DNA from: Bacteroidaceae bacterium
Lineage (GTDB): Bacteria; Bacteroidota; Bacteroidia; Bacteroidales; Bacteroidaceae
Reading direction: 5' to 3'
DNA: 64,000 nucleotides
NCBI GenBank assembly: GCA_024398715.1
Contig: JAKSIP010000006.1
Coordinates: 1-64,000 of the forward strand
The stretch's first letter is position 1. The number at the start of each line of letters is the position of its first letter. This document shows, one piece after another, positions 10,060 to 19,086 of the stretch. The notes beneath the pieces are model-generated. The model was not told the origin of the DNA and made no database searches. It saw nothing but the letters and a program-made list of their open reading frames with translations. A program made the position numbers and the translations under genes.

Positions 10060-10087
10060 AACAACAAAGGCCGGCACAAAACCGGCC
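10060..10087 (-). terminator. rpsA intrinsic terminator
   Basis: A GGCCGG/CCGGCC stem (10069-10074 and 10082-10087) around a 7-nt loop. On the minus strand it is followed by TTTGTTGTTTTGG. It sits 26 nt after the rpsA stop codon. Confidence 0.7.
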
Positions 10088-10112
10088 CTTGAAAATATAT
10101 TGGAAATTGCAA

Positions 10113-11909
10113 TTACTTGCTTTCCTGATCAAGCTGGCTCTTGAGAGCAGCAAGAGCATCGATATCGCCAAGTGTTGTAGATGCAGCCTGGTTCTGGATT
10201 ACCGGTTCATCTTTGGCCTCTTTCTTGCCGGCAGCCTTGCGCTGGGCTTTCTTTTCAGCTTTGGCCTCTGCCTTTGCAATATCTTCAAAGATACGGCTGT
10301 GTGAAAGGATTACTCTCTTTGATTCCTTGTTGAATTCAATAACCTTGAACTGAAGAGTTTCACCCTGCTGAGCCTGTGTACCGTCTTCTTTTACAAGGTG
10401 CTTTGGAGTTGCAAAACCTTCTACGCCATATTCAAGAGAGATAACTGCACCCTTATCCATCATTTCTGTAATTTTACCTTCGTGGATGGAATCAAGTGTA
10501 AATACTGTCTCGTATGTATCCCAAGGATTATCCTCAAGCTGTTTGTGGCCAAGGCTCAAACGGCGGTTATCCTTATCTATTTCAAGAACAACAACGTCTA
10601 TTGTAGAACCGATCTGAGTGAATTCTGAAGGATGTTTTACTTTCTTTGTCCAGCTAAGGTCGCTGATATGGATCAAACCGTCAACACCCTCTTCAATCTC
10701 AACAAAGATACCGAAACTTGTAAAGTTACGTACTGTTGCAACATGTTTTGAACCAACAGGATATTTGTCATCAATTGACTGCCATGGATCATCCTTAAGC
10801 TGTTTCAAGCCAAGAGACATTTTGCGTTCATCGCGGTCAAGTGTAAGAATAACTGCCTCGATTTCGTCTCCAACCTTGATGAAATCCTGAGCTGAACGCA
10901 AGTGCTGGCTCCAAGACATTTCTGAAACATGGATAAGGCCTTCAACACCCGGAGCAATCTCAATGAATGCGCCATAGTCAGCAATGACAACAACCTTACC
11001 TTTAACCTTGTCACCAACCTGAAGATTGGCATCAAGAGCATCCCATGGATGAGGAGTAAGCTGTTTCAAGCCAAGAGCGATGCGTTTCTTCTCATCGTCA
11101 AAGTCAAGAATGACAACGTTGATTTTCTGGTCGAGTTCAACAACCTCCTTAGGATCGCTCACGCGGCCCCAGCTGAGGTCTGTAATGTGGATAAGACCGT
11201 CAACACCGCCAAGGTCAATGAATACGCCGTATGATGTGATATTCTTGACTGTACCTTCAAGAACCTGACCTTTCTCAAGTTTGCTGATGATATCCATGCG
11301 CTGCTGCTCAAGTTCCTCTTCAATGAGAGCCTTATGGGAAACAACTACATTACGGAATTCCTGGTTAATCTTGACAACCTTGAAATCCATATACTGGCCA
11401 ACGAATGTATCGTAGTCACGGATAGGTTTGACATCAATCTGTGAACCCGGCAGGAAAGCTTCTGTACCGAATACATCAACAATCATACCACCCTTGGTAC
11501 GGCACTTGATGTAGCCCTTGATAACTTCCTGAGAATCCAGAGCCTGGTTTACACGGTCCCATGAACGTGAAGCACAAGCCTTTTTATGTGAAAGAAGCAG
11601 CTGGCCTTTCTTATTTTCAGTATTCTCGATGAATACTTCTACAGAATCTCCAATTTTCAGATCAGGATTGTAACGGAATTCGCTGACCGGGATAATACCG
11701 TCAGACTTGTAACCGATGTTTACAATAACCTCGCGTTTGTTGATAGCGATTACGGTACCATTTACAACTTCGTTATCGGCAACCTTGTTGAGTGTGCCCT
11801 CGTAAAGCTGTTCAAGTTCCTCTTTGCTTTTTGCAGAATTACTGCTGCCATTTTCAAATGCATCCCAATCGAAATTATCAATAGGAGCTGCGTTCTTAAT
11901 TTCTTCCAT
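10113..11909 (-). CDS. rpsA: 30S ribosomal protein S1
   Basis: RNA-binding ribosomal protein that recruits mRNA to the 30S subunit; important in Bacteroidetes, where Shine-Dalgarno sites are rare. 598 aa. Six S1 OB-fold repeats can be counted from about residue 47 to 540, each with a G-[YF]-G-[AV]-F-[VI]-[ED] type strand. Examples are VKNITSYGVFIDLGGVDGLI and VVIADYGAFIEIAPGVEGLI, each followed by LIHI/VS[DE][LM]SW. The C-terminus is an Ala/Lys/Glu-rich tail (AKAEAKAEKKAQRKAAGKKE). It has its own consensus promoter (11966-11997) and terminator (10060-10087). Confidence 0.97.
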   Translation of the reverse strand: MEEIKNAAPIDNFDWDAFENGSSNSAKSKEELEQLYEGTLNKVADNEVVNGTVIAINKREVIVNIGYKSDGIIPVSEFRYNPDLKIGDSVEVFIENTENKKGQLLLSHKKACASRSWDRVNQALDSQEVIKGYIKCRTKGGMIVDVFGTEAFLPGSQIDVKPIRDYDTFVGQYMDFKVVKINQEFRNVVVSHKALIEEELEQQRMDIISKLEKGQVLEGTVKNITSYGVFIDLGGVDGLIHITDLSWGRVSDPKEVVELDQKINVVILDFDDEKKRIALGLKQLTPHPWDALDANLQVGDKVKGKVVVIADYGAFIEIAPGVEGLIHVSEMSWSQHLRSAQDFIKVGDEIEAVILTLDRDERKMSLGLKQLKDDPWQSIDDKYPVGSKHVATVRNFTSFGIFVEIEEGVDGLIHISDLSWTKKVKHPSEFTQIGSTIDVVVLEIDKDNRRLSLGHKQLEDNPWDTYETVFTLDSIHEGKITEMMDKGAVISLEYGVEGFATPKHLVKEDGTQAQQGETLQFKVIEFNKESKRVILSHSRIFEDIAKAEAKAEKKAQRKAAGKKEAKDEPVIQNQAASTTLGDIDALAALKSQLDQESK

Positions 11910-11965
11910 TCTTAAATTTGTTTTAAAAAGATTGGTTAGACAATATGTTGTTAAAAATCAAGGTG

Positions 11966-11997
11966 CAAAATTACATTAAACAAATAAGATACGCAAA
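11966..11997 (-). promoter_or_regulatory. rpsA promoter (-33 TTTG, -7 TAATTTTG)
   Basis: On the minus strand, TTTG (11997-11994) and TAATTTTG (11973-11966) are separated by 20 nt, fitting the Bacteroidetes promoter form. The rpsA ATG follows 56 nt after the -7 box, leaving an A/T-rich leader of about 50 nt. Confidence 0.65.
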
Positions 11998-12013
11998 CAA
12001 AAACGCATCTTTT

Positions 12014-13987
12014 TCAATACATGCCATAAGTAGTGCGCAACACCTTGAATTCAGTTCGTCTGTTCAGCTGGTTACAGATATCCTGCTGGTGTTCCGGAAG
12101 ACTTTTAATGAACTGTTCATCGAGGACATCGCCTATTTTGAGGAATTTATTAAAGTCTGTCATTTTTTTTGTCACAGTCTTGGGTACAGATTCGCCATAG
12201 CCCTTTGCGGTAAGTCTGGCCGCCTCTATCCCGTTAGCTACAAGAAAATCTACAACACTCTGGGCACGTTTGGCAGAGAGAGTTTCATTATAAAGGTCAG
12301 TACCGATGTAATCCGTATGGGCTCCTATTTCTATTGTCACATTCGGATTGTCTTCCAACAGTCTGACAAGTTCCAACAGTGATTTGCCTGATTCGGGACG
12401 CAGGGTGGCAGCACCGAAATCAAAAAAGATATTGTCTATTAGTACCGGTTTTGAAATGGAAGAAAGCGGAAACTGCAGAACATATTCTCTGTCTGCATCG
12501 GCAGAATCCGATTCAAGTTCCTGTTTATAGTTCAGATAGCCTTTGTGCGTTCCGAGCAAAACATAATCGTAACCGGGGTTCACCTTGAACAAAAAGGAGC
12601 CGTCCGTCCGCACACCGACTTTTTGGTTTGTACCGTCGTTACCAACTATATAAACCAAGGCGTCCGGCAACTCGTATCCGTCTTTTTCATATACCCAGCC
12701 TACAATATTCTGTACAGGTTCCGGCAGGACAAATGAATAGATATTGTCATGGCCGCGGGCATCGTTTCTGTTGCTTGAGAAAAAACCGCTCATTCCAACA
12801 CCGCGGAAAGTCATTCCAAAATCGTCTGCATAAGAATTTACAGGAGATTGCAGATTTGAAACATCATTTACAGTATCATTGGAAAAAGAGGCCCGGAATA
12901 TATCTAGTCCGCCCATACCGGGCAAACCGTCAGAAGAAAAATACATTTCTCCGTTCTGTCTGAAAGTGGGAAACATTTCATTACCTTCAGTATTGACCAA
13001 AGGGCCCATGTTTTCGGCAGCAAGCAGTCTGCCGCCCAACGGAATACGCCAAATGTCATACCCGCCATATCCGCCATCCATATCAGATACGAAATAGAGC
13101 CATTTGTTATCGGGAGAAACTGCCGGATGGGCAAATGTGTACATTGAATCGGCAGCATTGCCATCGATAGGTTCAGGACTCTGCCAGGAAGCATCGGAGC
13201 GTAAGCTTTTCATTATTTGTGCCTTTCTTGGATACTGGGCATCCATAAGGCATTGGGTGAAATACATTGTTGAAAAATCACTGGTGAATGAGCAGGAACC
13301 TTCTTCCCATTCGCTGTTCAAACCGCCCTCTACAATATGCGGTTTTCCCCATTTGCCTTTCTCATCAAGTTCAGACACAAAAATATCGGCGCTTTTCATA
13401 CCGCTGACTCCGTTCAGGTCTTTACCGGTAGATTCATCTCTTGTAGAAGTGAAATACAGCATGTTGGAATTGTTCCCGGCAAGCTGTGGAGAATAGTCAC
13501 AACGCTTTGAAGAGAACTGTGCTTCCTTTTTGACCGAGAAGCGTGTAGGATTCTTTTTCCATACGGCAGACTGTTCTGCAGACAATCTGATGTTTTGAGC
13601 CAACACAGAAGATGAATCAAAATCCAGATAGATGCCAATGCTCTGCTGGGCCAATTTATACTGACCGCTTCTAAGCTGCATATCCGCCAAACGCAAATAG
13701 ACAATAGAATCGGGATATCTGTAGCGCGCCGCATTCTGATACGCGTTCATGGCTTTTGCATAATTGTTTGAATGTCTGTAGCTTTCAGCAAGCATGAAGG
13801 CTCTTTCTGCTCTTTTGTCCTTCTGATCGGGAGGAGTTGAGGAATACACTTTCTTATACAGTGCAGAGGCAACGGCATATTCGCCAATGCCATAGGCATC
13901 GTCTGCTTTATGCAGCTGATATTCCACACCACACCCGCAAATCAGGAAAACGGAAACAATTAAGAAAATACAATTCCTGCAGCACAT
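12014..13987 (-). CDS. TPR / PD40 beta-propeller / OmpA-domain lipoprotein, PorE-like architecture
   Basis: 657 aa lipoprotein: the signal ends in VFLICGC, with Cys19 the likely lipidation site. In order: TPR-like helices (about 25-150; RAFMLAESYRHSNNYAKAM); WD40-like PD40 propeller blades (about 160-430; SPQLAGNNSNMLYFTSTRDE, HPAVSPDNKWLYFVSDMDGG, FPTFRQNGEMYFSSDG); a carboxypeptidase-regulatory-like fold (about 440-510); and an OmpA_C peptidoglycan-binding domain with IEIGAHTDYIGTD and NETLSAKRAQSVVDFL. This order is that of PorE, a type IX secretion component that tethers the machine to peptidoglycan, but similar proteins occur in species without T9SS. No other por/gld secretion gene adjoins it, so the role is open. 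Confidence 0.8.
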   Translation of the reverse strand: MCCRNCIFLIVSVFLICGCGVEYQLHKADDAYGIGEYAVASALYKKVYSSTPPDQKDKRAERAFMLAESYRHSNNYAKAMNAYQNAARYRYPDSIVYLRLADMQLRSGQYKLAQQSIGIYLDFDSSSVLAQNIRLSAEQSAVWKKNPTRFSVKKEAQFSSKRCDYSPQLAGNNSNMLYFTSTRDESTGKDLNGVSGMKSADIFVSELDEKGKWGKPHIVEGGLNSEWEEGSCSFTSDFSTMYFTQCLMDAQYPRKAQIMKSLRSDASWQSPEPIDGNAADSMYTFAHPAVSPDNKWLYFVSDMDGGYGGYDIWRIPLGGRLLAAENMGPLVNTEGNEMFPTFRQNGEMYFSSDGLPGMGGLDIFRASFSNDTVNDVSNLQSPVNSYADDFGMTFRGVGMSGFFSSNRNDARGHDNIYSFVLPEPVQNIVGWVYEKDGYELPDALVYIVGNDGTNQKVGVRTDGSFLFKVNPGYDYVLLGTHKGYLNYKQELESDSADADREYVLQFPLSSISKPVLIDNIFFDFGAATLRPESGKSLLELVRLLEDNPNVTIEIGAHTDYIGTDLYNETLSAKRAQSVVDFLVANGIEAARLTAKGYGESVPKTVTKKMTDFNKFLKIGDVLDEQFIKSLPEHQQDICNQLNRRTEFKVLRTTYGMY

Positions 13988-14013
13988 ATTTATAAAACCG
14001 GAAAACAGAGATT

Positions 14014-15819
14014 TTATTGCATGGAACGTACGGAGTTGTCGGCCAGGACCTGATTGACAAGATTTGTAACCATCTCTTTGAGTTCACCTATAAACTCTGC
14101 GGAATTGTATTCTCCTCTCTCAATCTGGCGCAATTTCTTTTCCCAGATTCCGGTAAGTTCTGCGCTTTTAAGAAGTTCCTGCTGAATAAGACCTATCAGT
14201 TGGCAGCCAATAGCGGTAGGAACAAGGTTTTTTCTGTTTTTTACCATATATTGGCGTTTGAACAGAGTCTCAATGATTGCAGCACGGGTTGAAGGCCTTC
14301 CAATGCCATTTTCCTTTAAAGCCTCACGCAATTCATCGTTTTCAACGGTCTTTCCGGCAGTTTCCATAGCTCTAAGCAATGTAGCCTCAGTATATGGTTT
14401 GGGAGGTGTTGTCCATTTTTCTGCCAGTTGCGGTACATGAGGCCCTTTTTCTCCTTTTTCAAACGTTGGAAGTACCACATTGTCAGCATTTTCAGTATCA
14501 GACTCTGTCTGATTGGCAGGTTCCTTGTCATATACAACACGCCAGCCCGGTTCAAGTATCTCTTTTCCGGTCACTTTAAACTTGTATTTGTCCACCATTC
14601 CAACAACAGTAGTGGTTGAAAATCTGCACTCCGGATAAAAGACAGAAATAAATCGGCGTGCTACCATATCGTAAACACGTTTTTCACGTTCATTCAAGCC
14701 CTTGTCCTGAGGATTCACTCCTGTAGGGATAATAGCGTGGTGATCCGTCACCTTGGAATTGTCAAAAACACGCTTTGTATTGGGTATCTTCTTTCCGGAC
14801 AACGGAGCAGTCAAAGATGAATATGGCTTGATTCCCTCAAGAATGGAAGGGATTTTAGGATAGATATCAGTACTTAGATAAGTGGTATCCACACGTGGAT
14901 ATGTAGTCAGTTTTTTTTCGTACAACGATTGTATGGTCTGCAACGTATCGTCTGCGGAATAGGAGTATTTTTTATTGCATTCAACCTGAAGAGAAGTCAG
15001 GTCAAACAATTTGGGTGGAAAATCCTTTCCCTCTTTTTTTGATACGGATGTCACCTCAAAATCCTTATCGGAAACACTCTCCATAATGGTACGTGCCTTG
15101 TTCTCTTCTGAAATTCTCTCGTGTTCCAGAGAAAACAATGTATTTCTGTAGAGAGTCTTTACCTCCCAGTATTGGGCAGGGACAAAATTGTCTATCTCAT
15201 TCTGACGTTTTACAACAAGTGCAAGAGTAGGTGTCTGGACACGGCCAATTGACAGAACTCCTTTCTGGGATGGATTTCTGTATTTGATAGTATAGAGTCT
15301 GGTTGCGTTCATGCCAAGCAGCCAGTCTCCTATTGCACGGCACAATCCGGCCTCATAAAGGTTCTGATAGGAATTCTGGTCCTTAAGGTCTTTGAAGCCC
15401 TGTCTTATTGATTCTTCTGTCAGGGAGGAAATCCACAGTCTCTTGACGGGGCAGGTTGCACCAGCTTTCTGCATTACCCAGCGTTGGATAAGTTCTCCCT
15501 CCTGACCGGCATCACCACAGTTGATAATCTCAGTGGCATGCTGCATAAGATTCTCAATGATTTTAAACTGTTTTCCTATACCCTTGTCTTCTATCAGTTT
15601 GATTCCGAATCTGGACGGAATCATTGGCAATGAACCCAATGACCAGTTTTTCCAGTTGTCATTATAATCCTGAGGTTCTTTAAGGGTACACAAGTGACCG
15701 AACGTCCAGGTAACCTGGTATCCGTTACCTTCTATGTATCCGTCATGGCGATTTACAGCACCAAGCACAGCTGCAATTTCTTGAGCTACGCTCGGTTTTT
15801 CTGCTATACATACTATCAT
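14014..15819 (-). CDS. topB: DNA topoisomerase III
   Basis: Type IA topoisomerase that relaxes and decatenates single-stranded or nicked DNA. 601 aa from the ATG at 15819 (MIVCIAEKPSVAQEIAAVLG), preferred over an in-frame ATG 39 nt upstream because topB proteins begin at this Toprim strand. The Toprim metal residues lie in IAEKPSVA and NCGDAGQEGELI. The active-site Tyr is in TTYPRVDTTYLS. GRVQTPTLALVVKRQ, HHAIIPTG and the C-terminal TLLRAMETAG and GIGRPSTRAAIIETL are also present. No C-terminal zinc fingers are seen. The PorE-like gene follows 26 nt after its stop. Confidence 0.95.
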   Translation of the reverse strand: MIVCIAEKPSVAQEIAAVLGAVNRHDGYIEGNGYQVTWTFGHLCTLKEPQDYNDNWKNWSLGSLPMIPSRFGIKLIEDKGIGKQFKIIENLMQHATEIINCGDAGQEGELIQRWVMQKAGATCPVKRLWISSLTEESIRQGFKDLKDQNSYQNLYEAGLCRAIGDWLLGMNATRLYTIKYRNPSQKGVLSIGRVQTPTLALVVKRQNEIDNFVPAQYWEVKTLYRNTLFSLEHERISEENKARTIMESVSDKDFEVTSVSKKEGKDFPPKLFDLTSLQVECNKKYSYSADDTLQTIQSLYEKKLTTYPRVDTTYLSTDIYPKIPSILEGIKPYSSLTAPLSGKKIPNTKRVFDNSKVTDHHAIIPTGVNPQDKGLNEREKRVYDMVARRFISVFYPECRFSTTTVVGMVDKYKFKVTGKEILEPGWRVVYDKEPANQTESDTENADNVVLPTFEKGEKGPHVPQLAEKWTTPPKPYTEATLLRAMETAGKTVENDELREALKENGIGRPSTRAAIIETLFKRQYMVKNRKNLVPTAIGCQLIGLIQQELLKSAELTGIWEKKLRQIERGEYNSAEFIGELKEMVTNLVNQVLADNSVRSMQ

Positions 15820-15854
15820 ATCCGATATTTTTCTGCGAAGATAGCAAAAAAACA

Positions 15855-16217
15855 TCAAATATACATCAGTATTCTTTTTCCGTCAGAATCTGTAAACTGT
15901 TCCGTACAAACCGTGAAAATATCAATCAGATACCATATTCCGCATCCGCCGCATGTTATCAGCATAAGTATGCCTGTACCGATTTTTCCCGCATAGAATC
16001 TGTGAGCGCCGAATCCGCCTATCACAATGGCAAGTATTACCGTAATTATCCAACGGGAATTGAGTTCTTTGATTCTTCCAGGTTCCGTTACATCCTGGGC
16101 GTTGGAATTGTCAACATCAATACGTGGTTGGGCACAGCCGCAATGAGGACATATCACAGCCCTTTTATTGATAATCTGACCGCACTCGACACAATACTTT
16201 TCGTTATCTGCTTTCAT
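15855..16217 (-). CDS. TM2-domain protein with N-terminal zinc ribbon
   Basis: 120 aa from the ATG at 16217; a TTG 21 nt upstream would add seven residues. The N-terminus is a double-Cys zinc ribbon (YCVECGQIINKRAVICPHCG). A linker follows, then the TM2 domain: two hydrophobic helices (WIITVILAIVIGGFGAHRFY and GTGILMLITCGGCGIWYLID) joined by the family motif GxxGxHRFYxGKxxxGI. The end IDIFTVCTEQFTDSDG is typical. TM2 proteins have no established bacterial biochemical role. It precedes topB by 35 nt. Confidence 0.85.
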   Translation of the reverse strand: MKADNEKYCVECGQIINKRAVICPHCGCAQPRIDVDNSNAQDVTEPGRIKELNSRWIITVILAIVIGGFGAHRFYAGKIGTGILMLITCGGCGIWYLIDIFTVCTEQFTDSDGKRILMYI

Positions 16218-16278
16218 ATTTCTGTATTTTGTTTTCAATTAGACTTGCACTCAGCGAAAAAAGTTGCAAAATTCATGT

Positions 16279-16307
16279 TTTGAAGTTAAGAAAAATATGT
16301 AAGTTTG
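16279..16307 (+). promoter_or_regulatory. Promoter of the macroglobulin-like gene
   Basis: TAAGTTTG at 16300-16307 matches the TAnnTTTG -7 box and lies 28 nt before the ATG at 16336. TTTG at 16279-16282 is 17 nt upstream, slightly short for a -33 element. Confidence 0.5.
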
Positions 16308-16335
16308 TCAAAACATTTGAGATCAGTATATTTTA

Positions 16336-19086
16336 ATGGAAAAGACCAGACAAAATGCCGGAATAATTCTGGCATTCATATTATTGTTGGGAACGGGACT
16401 TCCAGCCTGCGCTGCAAAACAGAATGCCACCGAAGAGTTAAGACAGTTTGCACAGAACGCCGTTGATTTCAACCACATATTTCCACAGGAAAAGGTATAT
16501 CTGCAGTTGGACAACAGCGGTTATTTTCAAGGAGAGACTATATGGTTCAAAGCGTTTGTGGTTCAGGCATCAGATCTTCACAGATCAGAAAGCCAGGTAC
16601 TGTACGTTGAATTGCTGTCACCTTCCGGAGCAGTTCTTGAGCAGAAGAAAATCAAAATTGTTTACGGCCAGTGCAACGGTTATTTTGATCTGGTTGACAA
16701 ATCGGTCAATCAGGCAAGAGAAATGCGCGGTATGCTGAACTACCCGAGCGGATACTACGAGATACGCGCCTACACCCTCAATATGCTGAATTTTGATAAC
16801 GAATGTGTGTTTTCAAGAGTTATTCCCGTATACAACAAACCCGAAAAAGAAGGAGACTTTTACAGCAAGACACCGGTTATCAAACTGGTAAAAAGCGATA
16901 TTGAACAATACCGCCCGCCAATGGAAAAATTAAAAAAGATAAACGTAGGGTTTTATCCGGAAGGGGGCAGTCTGGTCAACGGTTTGGAATCCACAGTCGC
17001 ATTCAAAGCGACAGACGAATCCGGCAACGGAATAGATGTTGAAGTCTTTCCGGACGGTATCGGTAAAAAAAGTGTAAAAACCATACACGACGGTATGGGT
17101 TCTTTCACTGTAACGGCAGACAAAAAGAAACAGAAAATAGCAGTACGTTACCAGGGCAACGATTACTCTTTCAATCTGCCCGATGCCAAGGATTACGGAT
17201 ATGTTATGCACGTTGATTCCCGTTCAGGTTCATTCGTTGTCCGTGCAGACGGAAGACTGGAAAAGGAAAATTCTGACACATTAGGTCTTGCTATGACACT
17301 GCGCGGAGAACTGTCCTATTTCTCACAGCTTGTTCCAGAAGCAGACGGTTCAGTAAACACAACAGTATCAATGGAGTCTATGCCTACCGGAGTATACAAC
17401 ATGGTATTATTCACAAAACGTGGAGAGGTGCTTGCCAGCCGTATGCTGTTTCACCGGTCAGAAATAGCACTGCCTACATTGTCCTATTCAGTAGAACAGG
17501 AAACGATAGATCCGTGGGGCAAAATAAAAATCAGCTTTGATCTGAAAGACGGGAACAAGATCCCGTTCGCGGACAGATTCTGCGTAAGCGTTAGAGACGC
17601 CCACGATTTGGGCACTGTTTACAGCGACAACATCTGCACAAACATGTTGCTTTCATCAGACCTGAAAGGTTTCATAAAAGACCCCAACTATTATTTCCAA
17701 TCCAAAGACAAACAGCACATGACAGCACTGGATCTGCTTATGTTGGTACAGGGCTGGCAACGATATGAGTGGTCCATTCTGTCTGGAGTTAAACCATTCA
17801 AAGAAAAACATAGGATTGAAACAGGTCTTACACTCAGCGGATGGGTTCTGGACCGGAGCGGCAAGAGAGAAATGGATGGGATAAGAGTCAATTCCGCCAT
17901 TGTTCCTAAAGACAGGTCTTTTGTTGACAGGTTTATATATGACACAGACAAACGCGGATACTTTGGCTTTGACGTCAGAGAATTTTATGGCGATGCCACC
18001 GTTACATTGTCTTTGACCAAGGCAAAAAACAACAAAGAGGCCAACGCCAAAATCAAACTGGAGCGTTCTCTCCAACCTCAGATACGTTCATTCAGCCAGG
18101 CAGAGATGCAATTTCCTACGCTCGACATGATACAGAGCAAATATGTCAACGAGAAAGAGCATAAACTTGAAAAATTCAGTCAGGACGGACTTCCAACGGT
18201 AATTTTTGAGGACGGAATACTTCTTGACGAGGTTGATATTCTTGGTGCACGCAAATATGTTGATTTCCATACGTTCAAGGCTCACGATGTGATAAAAGAT
18301 GCCGAGGCTGCATATGACAGAGGCGAATACACCACCGATGTATTCGGATATCTGCTTTCAAAAGGATACCCTATCAGAGAAATTATTGATACGGCAAGCA
18401 ATTCTGATTCCGAGGCAAATTCAGAATCCGGATCAGACAGCGAAGAAGGAGCCTTTCTTACGTCAATTTCCGATGGGGAGACTTTCAGCGCCATTACACG
18501 CACATCGAACAAATGGTATTTGGGTGCTTTCAAGATTTTCTGGTACATACACGATTCAAAAAAATGCATCTATTCCAACACCGGTCTTTTTGAAGACCCG
18601 GGAATAATAGATATGGAATATATCCGCAGTATTCTTGTTTATGACAGACCGGTTGCCGCAACAGAGGTCCTTTCGCTTACTCCACTCCTTGAATCAGGCT
18701 ATTCACGCGATGCCAGCGAGAATTTTGCCCAGTTCAAGTCTGAATTCGAGGCAACCTCAAGCAACTATTTCGTAATAGACGTTTTACTGAAAGATGATTA
18801 TGAAATAAAGTCCAGAAAAGAGATTCTGACACAGAACAAACGTGTTACAACCATGCACGGTTATTCTACCCTGAGAGATTTCTACAGTCCGGAATATCCA
18901 ACCGGCCCTATCATGGGAGACGTGGACTACCGCCGCACGCTCTATTGGAATCCGAATGTGATTACAGATAAGAATGGAAACGCCACAATAGAATTCTACA
19001 ACAATTCCAGTTCCAGAAACTTTATTATCAACGGAAGCGGTATGACCGCTACAGGAATGCCGTACTCACTCGACAGTGCTTTTTAG
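16336..19086 (+). CDS. Large secreted macroglobulin (MG2)-like protein of unknown function
   Basis: 916 aa with a signal peptide (GIILAFILLLGTGLPACAAKQ). Residues about 45-150 read as an alpha-2-macroglobulin MG2-like domain: EKVYLQLDNSGYFQGETIWF, the recurrent phrase of a large Bacteroidetes family. Several beta-sandwich repeats follow, including GWVLDRSGKREMDGIRVNS (carboxypeptidase-regulatory-like). A very acidic, low-complexity linker (SNSDSEANSESGSDSEEG, about residue 690) precedes a conserved C-terminal part ending in RRTLYWNPNVITDKNG and a final strand. No thioester (CGEQ) motif is present, so it is not a canonical macroglobulin. These proteins probably sit in the periplasm or at the outer membrane; their substrate is unknown. 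The 3' end overlaps the convergent MATE gene by 4 nt. Confidence 0.75.
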   Translation: MEKTRQNAGIILAFILLLGTGLPACAAKQNATEELRQFAQNAVDFNHIFPQEKVYLQLDNSGYFQGETIWFKAFVVQASDLHRSESQVLYVELLSPSGAVLEQKKIKIVYGQCNGYFDLVDKSVNQAREMRGMLNYPSGYYEIRAYTLNMLNFDNECVFSRVIPVYNKPEKEGDFYSKTPVIKLVKSDIEQYRPPMEKLKKINVGFYPEGGSLVNGLESTVAFKATDESGNGIDVEVFPDGIGKKSVKTIHDGMGSFTVTADKKKQKIAVRYQGNDYSFNLPDAKDYGYVMHVDSRSGSFVVRADGRLEKENSDTLGLAMTLRGELSYFSQLVPEADGSVNTTVSMESMPTGVYNMVLFTKRGEVLASRMLFHRSEIALPTLSYSVEQETIDPWGKIKISFDLKDGNKIPFADRFCVSVRDAHDLGTVYSDNICTNMLLSSDLKGFIKDPNYYFQSKDKQHMTALDLLMLVQGWQRYEWSILSGVKPFKEKHRIETGLTLSGWVLDRSGKREMDGIRVNSAIVPKDRSFVDRFIYDTDKRGYFGFDVREFYGDATVTLSLTKAKNNKEANAKIKLERSLQPQIRSFSQAEMQFPTLDMIQSKYVNEKEHKLEKFSQDGLPTVIFEDGILLDEVDILGARKYVDFHTFKAHDVIKDAEAAYDRGEYTTDVFGYLLSKGYPIREIIDTASNSDSEANSESGSDSEEGAFLTSISDGETFSAITRTSNKWYLGAFKIFWYIHDSKKCIYSNTGLFEDPGIIDMEYIRSILVYDRPVAATEVLSLTPLLESGYSRDASENFAQFKSEFEATSSNYFVIDVLLKDDYEIKSRKEILTQNKRVTTMHGYSTLRDFYSPEYPTGPIMGDVDYRRTLYWNPNVITDKNGNATIEFYNNSSSRNFIINGSGMTATGMPYSLDSAF

